A stretch of 64,000 nt of DNA from Neoasaia chiangmaiensis (GCF_002005465.1 NZ_CP014691.1:2302501-2366500), one strand, 5' to 3'. Counted from the first letter of the stretch, positions 35,672 through 43,998 are shown. The notes: generated by a model not told the origin, from the letters alone. Numbers and translations: made by a program.

Positions 35672-38020
35672 TCAGAACCCGCTGGATGCGGTGAAAAGGG
35701 CGGCGAAGCCCCCGCCGACGTAATAGCTGGGGGCGCTGCCCGAAATGGTCGTGCCGTACTGCCCGATCGTATCCTGTGCGTTCATGGTCGGCGTGGCCAC
35801 GCCGGAGAGGTAGTGCTGGTTGGTGATGTTGATGAAGTTCATCCGCATCGTCGGCGCATGCAGATGGGCGACGTCCGTAAAACGATAGCCGAAACCCAGA
35901 TCGCCGGTTGTGTGGTCGGCGACGCGTTCGTCGTTCATGAACGTTGCGAATTGATGGCCCGTATACTTGATGGTGGCCACGCCGAAGAAATGCCCATCGT
36001 CATAGCTCAGCCCGGCGGCGCCCTGAAGTGTGGGGCTGCGTACGGCGATCTTCCCCTTCGTCGGCAGCAGGTCGCCGTTCGCGGCGATGTCGTTGTCGAT
36101 TGTCGCGTGCAGGTATTCGCCGGAGACATAAGGTGTGATGTGGTGCCAGGGCCGCGTGCCGATCTCCACATCCACGCCACGCGAGGTCTGGCCGCCGCCA
36201 TTGATGGTGGACTGTACCAATGCGCCGTTCTGCGATACCAGCGTGGAAATCTGACGATTGGTGAAATTATAATTGAAGAGCGTCAGGCTGCCGATGATCC
36301 ACCGTCCGGTGCGGCGATAGCCGATCTCCTCGCTGATGGAATATTCCGGTTTGGTATTGGTCGCTGCCGTGACCTCCGTTTCGCCCGAGGAGGGATCGTA
36401 GGTGTTGAAAAATGCCGTATCGTCCGGAGAGCGGAAATTCGTCGTCGCGTTGAAAAAAATCTGATTGGCGTCATCCAGACGCAGGCGCGCGCCCAGTCGT
36501 GGCAGTGGCTCGGCATAGTTGGCATTCGCGCGGTATTGCGGACCCGGCACGTTGTTTGTGCCGTTGCGTGTCAGCATCACCATCTTGAAGCCGGCATCCA
36601 CGGACAATCTTTCGCGCCAGAAGGACATGTGGTCGCCCAGGAAGAGCGCATTGGTCTGCGAGACCGTATGGGCGCTACCCCCCAGGAGTTGCCTGCCATC
36701 CGAGAGCAGGATCGTCGCGCGGCGCTTTTCGCTCCAGATATCCGGCGCGTATCCGTTGTCCTGCACGGCTGTGAAAGGCTGCTGTTCGTTGTCGTCGGAA
36801 TAATCGTACCAGTAGCCCAGGATGAAATCGTTCCACGCCAGCTTATAATGCAATGCGGTCGTGAAGCCGGAACGATAGCTGCGCTGGTTGTAGTTCGCCC
36901 GCACCACGGCCACGCCATCCTGAGCGCCCGGCAGGTTCAGATTGTCCGGAAGTGGCTGCGTGCCGTTATAGAGGCCGGTTTCGGACAGGGTCGAGCCGCC
37001 GGGAACGTTGCCGTAGGCGAACTGGCTATAGGGCGTAATGTCCCACGACAGGCGCTTCGTCAGATGCAGATGCACGGGGGCGCCGACATAGAGCGTGCGT
37101 TCCGGCGCGCGCCACAGGCGCCAGTAATCCGTTCCGCCCTGAGCGTCGTTCGGATTGTAGCGCCCCGCCAGTTCATTGGGACCGCCGAGTCCGTACTGCT
37201 TCCAGTCCGATTGCGTAACCTGCGGATAGTAGCTGGTGATGGTGCTGTTCCACGAGCCCAGAATACTGGCGCGGTTACCATCGTCCCAGGACTTGAGGAA
37301 CTTGAAATCCACGTGCTGGCGTGTGTCCCGGCCCGGTCCGCGCCAGTTATCCGATGCGCCATGCGAATATGAGACGAACCCGCGTATGCCGGAACGGCCG
37401 ATTTCGCCGGTTTCCAGTCGGATGAACTCACGATTGGTGTCGTAGGAGCCGTAAGAGACGCTGGCGTAGCCGCCGGGCTTGGTCGCGGGGTCGAGAAACG
37501 ACAGGTTCATCAGGCCGCCGGCGGCATTGAGAACAGGGCTATCCAGATCCGCCGAGCCCTGGGCCAGCGCGATTTCCCGATAATTTTCGCTGTCTGCAAA
37601 CTGGCTGGGATAGCCGCTGTAATAGGCGACATCGTTCAGCGGCATGCCTTCCAGTATGTAACCGATGGCATCGTTGTTCAGGCCGCGCACGGTAATGTTG
37701 GTGGCGGGCGAAAAGCCGAACGGGTCGGACGTCGCGACATTCGCGCCCGGCAACATGGCGGCGAGCTGGTAGGCGCTGGCGGTGGGGACCTGTTTATCGA
37801 TGAAGTCCCGGTCTACCGTGCTGACGGATCGGACGCCCTGCTGGGGGTGGATCAGCCCACCGCCTGGCTGATTGCCGGGTGCCGTATCCGGCGTTCGCCT
37901 GACAGTGATGTGCTCGCTTTTGGGCGGGGTGGTGTCATCCCGCGCCCGTGCCATCGGCGATGCGAGGCAGGTCGTCCCCAGAAGGGCCGTGAGCAGGGCA
38001 TGAACGTGACGGCGTATCAT
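35672..38020 (-). CDS. TonB-dependent outer membrane receptor, first gene of a kinase/PnuC operon
   Basis: A 782-residue receptor with an N-terminal signal peptide (cleavage likely after LASPMARA). A TonB-box-like EHITVRR segment, plug domain (ATNITVRGLNNDAIGYILEG, AGGLMNLSF) and a 22-strand-type barrel ending in phenylalanine follow. It would import a large or scarce nutrient using TonB-ExbBD energy. It is followed after 1 bp by the kinase and then by the PnuC-type transporter. The ATG at 38020 has AAGAAGG as its ribosome binding site, and this lies in a hairpin stem. No iron-siderophore genes adjoin it, which favours a vitamin substrate. Confidence 0.92.
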   Translation of the reverse strand: MIRRHVHALLTALLGTTCLASPMARARDDTTPPKSEHITVRRTPDTAPGNQPGGGLIHPQQGVRSVSTVDRDFIDKQVPTASAYQLAAMLPGANVATSDPFGFSPATNITVRGLNNDAIGYILEGMPLNDVAYYSGYPSQFADSENYREIALAQGSADLDSPVLNAAGGLMNLSFLDPATKPGGYASVSYGSYDTNREFIRLETGEIGRSGIRGFVSYSHGASDNWRGPGRDTRQHVDFKFLKSWDDGNRASILGSWNSTITSYYPQVTQSDWKQYGLGGPNELAGRYNPNDAQGGTDYWRLWRAPERTLYVGAPVHLHLTKRLSWDITPYSQFAYGNVPGGSTLSETGLYNGTQPLPDNLNLPGAQDGVAVVRANYNQRSYRSGFTTALHYKLAWNDFILGYWYDYSDDNEQQPFTAVQDNGYAPDIWSEKRRATILLSDGRQLLGGSAHTVSQTNALFLGDHMSFWRERLSVDAGFKMVMLTRNGTNNVPGPQYRANANYAEPLPRLGARLRLDDANQIFFNATTNFRSPDDTAFFNTYDPSSGETEVTAATNTKPEYSISEEIGYRRTGRWIIGSLTLFNYNFTNRQISTLVSQNGALVQSTINGGGQTSRGVDVEIGTRPWHHITPYVSGEYLHATIDNDIAANGDLLPTKGKIAVRSPTLQGAAGLSYDDGHFFGVATIKYTGHQFATFMNDERVADHTTGDLGFGYRFTDVAHLHAPTMRMNFINITNQHYLSGVATPTMNAQDTIGQYGTTISGSAPSYYVGGGFAALFTASSGF

Positions 38021-38023
38021 GAT

Positions 38024-38040
38024 GCCTTCTTAAAGAAGGC
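38024..38040 (-). promoter_or_regulatory. Hairpin sequestering the ribosome binding site of the TonB receptor gene
   Basis: GCCTTCTTAAAGAAGGC on the plus strand is an inverted repeat. In the minus-strand mRNA it can form a 7-bp stem (GCCUUCU/AGAAGGC) with a UUA loop. The 3' arm contains the AGAAGG Shine-Dalgarno sequence 3-4 nt before the AUG. Folding would therefore hide the ribosome binding site, which suggests translational control. Confidence 0.6.
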
Positions 38041-38104
38041 GGGAGACAGGGGCGAGCGAATCTTCTTTGATCCGGAAGTAGAGCAGGAATACGATTCGAC
38101 TGCT

Positions 38105-38124
38105 TTTTATGTCATTTTATGTCA
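38105..38124. repeat. Perfect 10-bp tandem direct repeat in the TonB operon leader
   Basis: TTTTATGTCA occurs twice head to tail (38105-38114 and 38115-38124). On the minus strand this reads TGACATAAAA twice. The period is about one helical turn, so a regulator could bind both on the same face. A TTGACA -35-like hexamer overlaps one copy on the minus strand (38120-38125), about 100 bp upstream of the receptor start. Confidence 0.6.
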
Positions 38125-38192
38125 AAAGAAACTTATAAGCGACTGAAACGTCATAATTTTCTCACGAAGAATGATACGCGACGCGAAAGTTC

Positions 38193-38208
38193 TTGGGCCA
38201 TGGCCCAA
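38193..38208. promoter_or_regulatory. 16-bp perfect palindrome between the TonB operon and a small divergent gene
   Basis: TTGGGCCATGGCCCAA is fully symmetric. It lies 58 bp upstream of the 51-residue gene and 173 bp upstream of the receptor gene. A TTGACA element at 38221-38226 follows it on the plus strand. It is a plausible operator for the small gene or for both directions. Confidence 0.45.
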
Positions 38209-38265
38209 TTCGTGCCACGTTTGACAGGTCTCATTCCCGTGAGTCCATTGTCAGGAGAAGCCGCC

Positions 38266-38421
38266 ATGAAACAGCTTAGCCAGTCTATACAGGACCGCGC
38301 GGACGCCCGTCATGTCGTGGCGAACGACGCGCCGGTAACCCATCATACATCTCAGTTCAGAGATGAGCCGTTCCGTGTGCAGGTCGAACTGCACGGACCG
38401 GAATGGCACGAACCTTTTTGA
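38266..38421 (+). CDS. 51-residue orphan protein
   Basis: ATG 38266 is preceded by AGGAG at 8 nt spacing, and a strong Rho-independent terminator begins 24 bp after the stop, so this looks like a monocistronic gene. The protein begins MKQLSQSIQDRADARH and ends VELHGPEWHEPF. It is hydrophilic, rich in histidine (7 of 51) and has no cysteine, signal peptide or transmembrane segment. I recognise no family. Longer in-frame codons upstream lack a ribosome binding site. It lies between two TonB-receptor genes; a functional link is not shown. Confidence 0.62.
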   Translation: MKQLSQSIQDRADARHVVANDAPVTHHTSQFRDEPFRVQVELHGPEWHEPF

Positions 38422-38445
38422 GCGTCATCTGATATTTCCGTGATA

Positions 38446-38472
38446 AGCCCGGCCCTGTGCCGGGCTTTTTTT
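38446..38472 (+). terminator. Rho-independent terminator of the 51-residue gene
   Basis: An 8-bp stem AGCCCGGC/GCCGGGCT with a CCTGT loop is followed by seven T residues. It starts 24 bp after the stop of the small gene. Confidence 0.92.
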
Positions 38473-38596
38473 ATACGGTGCGAAAAACCTGGATTGGCAG
38501 GAAACCGAACGGTTGTGTTCGGGAATCAATTCCGGCTCGGACATGACGAGAAGGCGTGACGACACTGGTCATTTCTTCGAAGGTGGTTTTTTGCTT

Positions 38597-38624
38597 CCTC
38601 ACCTCATGCGAAGTTGAGGTGAGG
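38597..38624. terminator. 10-bp hairpin at the 3' end of the second TonB receptor gene
   Basis: CCTCACCTCA and TGAGGTGAGG are separated by 8 nt. It lies 18 bp downstream of the minus-strand receptor stop. No clear T tract follows on the minus strand, so it may act as a weak or 3'-stabilising terminator. Confidence 0.6.
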
Positions 38625-38642
38625 GATTTTCATGTTGTCGCG

Positions 38643-41114
38643 TCAGAAGCGCGCCGACACATCCAGGTAATAATACCCGCCGTTGATGCCCAGTTGCGAT
38701 GCGCTGAAATAGTATTGCGGCGCGCCGAGGTAGCGGTTGTCGTAAGGCACGCGTGACGGATAGGCGGCGAAGATGTTGTTGCCGCCGATCGTGGCGCTCC
38801 AGTGCTTGTTGACGTTGTAGGTGACGGACGCGTTGGTGGTCCATTTCGGCTGGTTCTGGAATTGCAGGTAGTTCGTGGTCGAGAACGCGTTGGGTCCGTA
38901 ATAATAGCTCAGGTTCGACGTTGCCTGGCCGTAGCGGATTTCATGCACCGCGACGGCCCAGCGGTTTTCAGGCGAATGCCACGTGCCACCGAAGATGATC
39001 TTGCTGCGCGGATATTCGGTCGTCAGGTAGGCGATCGACTGCACGTTCAGGAGCGACTGTCCGGTTGAGTCCGTGCCCTGATGGCGCAGGCGCGTGCGGT
39101 TGAGGTTGAGCGATACGTCCCAGTCCGCATGCCCGAACTGGCCGAAATCCGTAGGATAGGTGGCTGTCAGGTCGAGACCCTGCGTGCGTGTCGTCGCCAC
39201 GTTGGCGAACCAGTGCGTGGAGAGCTGTCCCGGCGTCCATGTGGCGGCGCCGGCGGGCAGGGAGAAGCCGTCCGCGACCAGGGCCTGATAGGCTTGCGGA
39301 TTGTAGACGTTGCCGCCGGGCAGAATGCGGTCGCGCAGGTCGATCTGATAGACATCCGCCGTGACGTGCAGCTTGCGGATCGGCTCCACGACGATGCCGC
39401 CCTCCGCGCTCGTGCTGTGCTCGGGCTTCAGGGGGGAGGCGCCATTGGCGAGCGCACCGGGTGAGTTGACGGCGATCAGGCCGCGCGCCGCCGTCGGCGA
39501 AATGGCGAGTGCCGAATAATGCTCCTGCGCCAGGGTCGGCGCATGGAAACCGTTGCTGAAGCCGCCGCGAATGGCGAAACGCGGGCCAAAATCGTAACGC
39601 GTCGAGACCTTGCCGGTCTGCGTGCTGCCGACATCCGTATAGTGTTCCGCACGCCCGGCGAGATCGACCTGCCAGTGCTTCGTCAGATGAGTGGCGATGT
39701 CGAGATAACCGGCAATCACGTCGCGGTTGAAGTTGCCCGCGTTGCCGGGGTTGGTGCCCGCCAGGGCGTCCGCGCCGCTGCCGTAGTAGCTGTCCGGCGA
39801 GCCGGTGCCGATCGAGTAGGCCTCGTAGCGGTAGGATGCGCCGCCTGCGACGTTGATGCCATACGGCCAGAAGGACGTATGGAAATTGCGGCTCAGATCC
39901 AGGCTGTTGGTCCATTGCGTGCTGCTGTAGCCCTGCGCCGCGAAGTTCGTCGGCGTGCGACCGGTGGCGGTATAGACCGAGGCATTGATGGAATTGACGG
40001 TATTGATGGCGTTGTAATCGCGCCCCCAGACGGAGGAGAGATCCCAGTGCCAGCCGGCCAGGGTGCCCTTGAACCCGGCCGTCAGTTCGTAATCGTTCTC
40101 GTTGATTGTCTCGAGCGGAGAATATCCCCATGGATAGATGGCCGCATAGCCGGGGTAATTCTTCAGCGACGAGGCGAGGCGGTAGTTCTGATAGGCCTCC
40201 GCATGGCGATGCGCGTAAGTTGCCGTGGCATAGGCCTGCACGTTGTCCGTGATGTCGTAGCCGAACTTGACGGCGACGGCTTCGCGCGTCTGTTCCGGCT
40301 GGCTGAGAACCTTGTTGTCATAGCCGCCGGTGCGGGGATCGGGGCCGGACCGCTCGGCGTGGTCCACATGCACGAAATCGCCGCCGATATGGAGGTAGCC
40401 GCGGCCACCGCCGAGACTGGTGCCGCCGTCCAGATACACGCCCTGCTGATAGCCGTCGCCCTGGCTGGTGATGCCGCTGTTGGAGCGCAGGTTGAGGCCG
40501 TGGGATTGCTTTTTCAGGATGATGTTGACCACGCCCGCCACGGCGTCGGAGCCGTACTGCGCCGCGGCGCCGTCGCGCAGCACTTCAATGTGGTCGATCA
40601 TCGACATGGGTAGCATGTCGATATCGACGGCCGTGGCACCTTGCTGAGGGCCGGGATCGGCGTAGATGTTGCCGGTCGTATGACGCCGTTTGCCATCCAC
40701 GAGAACCAGCGTTTCGTTCGGGTTCAGGCCGCGCAGGGCGATGGTGTCGGTCAGGGCGCCGGTGTCGTAGCCGGCGGCCTGAATGGTCAGCGACGGCAGC
40801 ATGAGCGACAGCGCATCGCGCAATGTCGGCTGGCCGGTCGCCGTGATCTGCCGTGCGGAAACGACGTCGATCGGGGAAATGGAATCGCGCGCTTTCTTGC
40901 CCAGTTCGCGCGTGCCGGTCACGACGATGGCTTCGCCTGCGCCGGGGGCGGTCATGCCCGGCTGTTGGGGTGTGGTCGGCGGAATGCGCTTTGTGTGGCG
41001 GTGGCTGGTCTGGTCCGGCGCTGACGTCGTTTGTGCGACGGCGACGAAAGGAATGGCGCCGAGAAATGAGCCCGCCAGCAAGGCGGCAGCGCGTCGCGAT
41101 CGCACAGTAATCAC
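38643..41114 (-). CDS. TonB-dependent receptor
   Basis: An 823-residue outer membrane receptor. The signal peptide ends near FVAVAQ. A TonB box (EAIVVTGTREL) precedes a plug domain with TIALRGLNPNETLVLVDGKR and RDGAAAQYGSDAVAGVVNII, and a barrel ending in SARF. The plug pattern (LVLVDGKRRH, GAAAQYGSDA) is that of receptors often assigned to iron complexes or sugars, but the ligand is unknown. The likely start is GTG 41114; a second in-frame GTG lies at 41105. The upstream region has a perfect 14-bp palindrome. It is a single-gene unit; the exporter genes upstream have the same orientation but are 120 bp away. Confidence 0.93.
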   Translation of the reverse strand: MITVRSRRAAALLAGSFLGAIPFVAVAQTTSAPDQTSHRHTKRIPPTTPQQPGMTAPGAGEAIVVTGTRELGKKARDSISPIDVVSARQITATGQPTLRDALSLMLPSLTIQAAGYDTGALTDTIALRGLNPNETLVLVDGKRRHTTGNIYADPGPQQGATAVDIDMLPMSMIDHIEVLRDGAAAQYGSDAVAGVVNIILKKQSHGLNLRSNSGITSQGDGYQQGVYLDGGTSLGGGRGYLHIGGDFVHVDHAERSGPDPRTGGYDNKVLSQPEQTREAVAVKFGYDITDNVQAYATATYAHRHAEAYQNYRLASSLKNYPGYAAIYPWGYSPLETINENDYELTAGFKGTLAGWHWDLSSVWGRDYNAINTVNSINASVYTATGRTPTNFAAQGYSSTQWTNSLDLSRNFHTSFWPYGINVAGGASYRYEAYSIGTGSPDSYYGSGADALAGTNPGNAGNFNRDVIAGYLDIATHLTKHWQVDLAGRAEHYTDVGSTQTGKVSTRYDFGPRFAIRGGFSNGFHAPTLAQEHYSALAISPTAARGLIAVNSPGALANGASPLKPEHSTSAEGGIVVEPIRKLHVTADVYQIDLRDRILPGGNVYNPQAYQALVADGFSLPAGAATWTPGQLSTHWFANVATTRTQGLDLTATYPTDFGQFGHADWDVSLNLNRTRLRHQGTDSTGQSLLNVQSIAYLTTEYPRSKIIFGGTWHSPENRWAVAVHEIRYGQATSNLSYYYGPNAFSTTNYLQFQNQPKWTTNASVTYNVNKHWSATIGGNNIFAAYPSRVPYDNRYLGAPQYYFSASQLGINGGYYYLDVSARF

Positions 41115-41132
41115 AGGTTAAATCCGTAGTTA

Positions 41133-41146
41133 GTGGAAATTTCCAC
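41133..41146. promoter_or_regulatory. 14-bp perfect palindrome upstream of the second TonB receptor
   Basis: GTGGAAATTTCCAC is symmetric and lies 19-32 bp upstream of the receptor start. On the minus strand a TTGACA hexamer (41171-41176) lies a further 25 bp upstream, so the palindrome would overlap the -10/+1 region. This is the expected location for a repressor site. Confidence 0.5.
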
Positions 41147-41234
41147 CATCAACGGTAATTAAGCGGGAGCTGTCAACTAACCCGCTGAGGGCATAGGAAA
41201 ATCGGCAATATACTGTGGCTAAATTACCAGACCG

Positions 41235-42038
41235 TTAGCTGCCGCTCGAGACATAGCCGCGGACGCCGCGTTGCCAGAACCAGCCCATGACGATCAGGAA
41301 CATGAAGCCCATGCCGGGTGAGAATAGACCGAACCAGGACGGCAGGCCGAGAGGATCGGCATGTCCGACCATGAGAAGGGCGGGGTAATAACAGATGCCG
41401 GCGAGGGGCAGCACCCATGTCAGGAAGCGGCGCAGCCAGCGCGAGAACATCGGGAGTGGATATTGCCCGGCCTCGACCCCGCCGTAAGTCAGGACATTGA
41501 CAACTTCGAGTCCTTCGACCGTCACGAAGCATAGGGCCGCCTGCCCGATCAGCACGCCGAGGAACATCGCAGCACCCCCCGCGATCGCCCAGGGCAGGAG
41601 CCATAGTGTCTGGATGCTGACATGCGGCGCCATCCAAAGGCCTGCGCCAAGGACGAAAGCGCCCTGCAGGAAACGCCCGATGGGTCGCAGGCGCAATTCA
41701 TGGCCCAGCAGCAGGAGAAGCGTTGACCGGGGGCGCAGGAGCAACCGGTCGAAATTGCCTGTCTTGACGTATTCGCCGCCGAAGATTTCAAAGCCGCGCC
41801 CCAATGTTTCGGCAACGGCGAAAGCGACGTTCACCAGTCCGTACAGCAGGGCGACGGTGGCAAGATCCCAGCCCGCAATGCTGCCGAAGCGGCGGAACAG
41901 GCTCCATAAGCCGAAGAAGCTCAGGAGCGTGGTGACGAAATTGCCCGCTGCCTGCATGGCGAAGGTGCCCGGATAGCGCAGTTGCGCCTTGATCGACGCG
42001 GCGGCCATACGACGATAGAGCGTCAGGCCGTCAAGCAC
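41235..42038 (-). CDS. ABC-2 type permease (PF06182-like), second of a pair
   Basis: A 267-residue integral membrane protein with six predicted helices. The segments AETLGRGFEIFGGEYVKTG and FDRLLLRPRSTLLLLLGHEL match the ABC2_membrane_6 family. It overlaps the other permease gene by 8 nt and would form a heterodimeric exporter with it. The substrate is unknown; members of this family export antimicrobials, lipids or unknown compounds. It is the last gene of a three-gene operon. Confidence 0.85.
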   Translation of the reverse strand: MLDGLTLYRRMAAASIKAQLRYPGTFAMQAAGNFVTTLLSFFGLWSLFRRFGSIAGWDLATVALLYGLVNVAFAVAETLGRGFEIFGGEYVKTGNFDRLLLRPRSTLLLLLGHELRLRPIGRFLQGAFVLGAGLWMAPHVSIQTLWLLPWAIAGGAAMFLGVLIGQAALCFVTVEGLEVVNVLTYGGVEAGQYPLPMFSRWLRRFLTWVLPLAGICYYPALLMVGHADPLGLPSWFGLFSPGMGFMFLIVMGWFWQRGVRGYVSSGS

Positions 42039-42855
42039 CCTGCACCTCCATCCGCTCGACGATCCGCGACAGCCAGCGGCGACCGAGAACGGTCAGTATC
42101 GCGAGCCAGCATAGTTGCAGGCCGAGGGCGGTACCGATGCCGCCGGGAATGGCGGCGCCGAGATAGATGCGGATGGGAATATCGGCGATGCCCGCGAAAG
42201 GCTGGACCAGCAGTGCGATGCTGGCCCAGCCGGGATAGAGCGGCAGCGGCAGCAACATTCCCGACAACAGGACCGACAGCGGCGTGGCGATGGCGTAACT
42301 GCCGAGGGGCGAAAGGGTGCGTGCCGTCAGCACGTTCCACCACATCATGATCGTGGCCGAGAGCAAGGCCCCGAGAGCGAAGGACAGCAGGGCAAAAAGT
42401 GCGGCAAGGGCCGAAGCCGGCGGTGCCAGGCTCCAGTCCTTCAGTCCGACAAGGGCTGCGAGCGGCCCGGCGACGCAGGCCAGCAGGATGGCGCGGGGCA
42501 CGGCGTTGCCGAGCAGGCGGGCGAGGCTCGACGATAGCCACCAGTTCCACAGATCGACCGGTCGCAGCAGGTCATAGACGATTGCCCCGGTGCGTGCCGC
42601 CTCGCCGATCGCGGGCAGGCAGCCGAGCGGCAGCAGCGTGAACAGCGACTGCTGGATCCAGGTATAGGTCATGGCCTGCCGGAGGGTTAGTGGCGCCTGC
42701 ACGTCCGGTGCATGATGATAGACGGCGGCATAGGCCATCAGTGTCACCGCGCCGAACCACATCTGCGCCACCAGTCCGGCCAGCACCGCGATGCGGTAGC
42801 GCAGCCCGATCTTCCATTGCAATGTGAAGGAGGTGAGGTAGGCCCGCGCCATCAT
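42031..42855 (-). CDS. ABC-2 type permease (PF06182-like), first of a pair
   Basis: A 274-residue membrane protein with six helices. FTLQWKIGLRYRIAVLAGLV at the start and GAIVYDLLRPVDLWNWWLSS match the same permease family as the adjacent gene. It begins at a tandem ATG-ATG and overlaps the ATPase gene by 4 nt. With the partner permease and the ATPase it makes a complete exporter. Confidence 0.85.
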   Translation of the reverse strand: MMARAYLTSFTLQWKIGLRYRIAVLAGLVAQMWFGAVTLMAYAAVYHHAPDVQAPLTLRQAMTYTWIQQSLFTLLPLGCLPAIGEAARTGAIVYDLLRPVDLWNWWLSSSLARLLGNAVPRAILLACVAGPLAALVGLKDWSLAPPASALAALFALLSFALGALLSATIMMWWNVLTARTLSPLGSYAIATPLSVLLSGMLLPLPLYPGWASIALLVQPFAGIADIPIRIYLGAAIPGGIGTALGLQLCWLAILTVLGRRWLSRIVERMEVQGA

Positions 42856-43823
42856 GACGCGTGATCCGCATAGAAGCGGGTGATGATCTCCTCAATGGCC
42901 GGGCGACCGATGCGCAGGTCATCCAGGCCGGGCAGCGTGTTCAGATGCGCGACCAGCGCCGGGGCCGGAATGCGACGTGGGTCGAACGTGATGGTGACGC
43001 TGCGGGGCGATCGCTGGGTTTCCGTGGCGCCTTCCGGCAGGGTCAGGGGCGGCGGTGTCTCGGCGAAATCCGCTTCCAGAATCCGCTCGGATAAAGTCGT
43101 GGCGCGCAAGGCCTCGAAGGGACTGTCGGCCAGAATGCGGCCATGTCCGATGACGATGACGCGCTCCGCCAGAGCCTCGATGTCGTGCATGTCGTGCGTC
43201 GTCAGCAGGACGGTGGTGCCGCGTTCGTCGCGCAGGCTGCGCACGAAGGCGCGCACGGCCAGTTTGGATGGGGCGTCCAGGCCGATGGTTGGCTCGTCCA
43301 GGATCAGGACCTCCGGATCGTGCAGGAGGGCAGCCGCGATTTCCGCGCGCATGCGTTGGCCGAGCGAGAGTTGCCGCACCGACTGGTCCATGATGCCGCC
43401 GAGATCCAGCGCTTCGGCCAGTCGTGCCTTGTTGCGGGCGAAGCGTGCGGGTTCGACATTATAGATATCGCCCAGCAGCTTCAGCCCCTCGGCCACCGAC
43501 AGATCCCACCAGAGCTGCGTGCGCTGGCCGAACACGACGCCGATGCGCGCGACATGCGCGATGCGGTCGCGCCACGGCACGAGATTCCCAACGCGCACCA
43601 TGCCGGAGCTGGGGCGCAGGATACCGGACAGGATCTTGATGGCGGTCGATTTCCCCGCACCGTTCGGCCCGATGAAGCCGGCGATCTCACCTGCCGGGAC
43701 GGAGAAGGAGATGCCGTCCAGTGCGGTGATTTCGCGGGTCTTGCCGCGCCAGCCGCCGCCTTCGCGGATGCGATATGTCTTGCGGAGATTTTCGACGTCG
43801 ATGGCGGTGGGATGAGACGGCAA
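42852..43823 (-). CDS. ABC transporter ATP-binding protein
   Basis: A 323-residue ATPase driving the two permeases downstream. It has Walker A (GFIGPNGAGKSTAIKILSG), the Q loop (VVFGQRTQLWWDLS), an ABC signature (VRQLSLGQRMRAEIAAALL), Walker B (VLILDEPTIGLDAPSKLAV) and the H-loop TTHDMHD. The extra C-terminal 70 residues are usual for this exporter class. The start is uncertain: TTG 43823, with GAGAG about 8 nt upstream, is preferred over a TTG at 43898. Upstream 175 bp to the divergent hydrolase gene contain the probable promoter. Confidence 0.9.
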   Translation of the reverse strand: MPSHPTAIDVENLRKTYRIREGGGWRGKTREITALDGISFSVPAGEIAGFIGPNGAGKSTAIKILSGILRPSSGMVRVGNLVPWRDRIAHVARIGVVFGQRTQLWWDLSVAEGLKLLGDIYNVEPARFARNKARLAEALDLGGIMDQSVRQLSLGQRMRAEIAAALLHDPEVLILDEPTIGLDAPSKLAVRAFVRSLRDERGTTVLLTTHDMHDIEALAERVIVIGHGRILADSPFEALRATTLSERILEADFAETPPPLTLPEGATETQRSPRSVTITFDPRRIPAPALVAHLNTLPGLDDLRIGRPAIEEIITRFYADHAS

Positions 43824-43998
43824 GGATTCTCTCGTTGTTCGGGCCGGCAGGAAACGATGGCACCGGAAAACTGAGCCAGTCTGCGTCGCACGATGCAAGG
43901 TAGCAATGTTGTGACTGGTGAGCGAGACGCTTTCGGTGATGTGCTGTCATGTGGAAGCCATGCCGCCGCATGGTTCGTTGAATGAATGACCGACGCGC

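Noticed and set aside
38021-38265. A possible TPP riboswitch in the leader of the TonB/kinase/PnuC operon
   Set aside because: I looked for the CUGAGA core and the conserved ACCUGAU and GGAUAAUGCCAGCG regions on the minus strand and found none. Thiamine specificity is therefore not supported by the leader.
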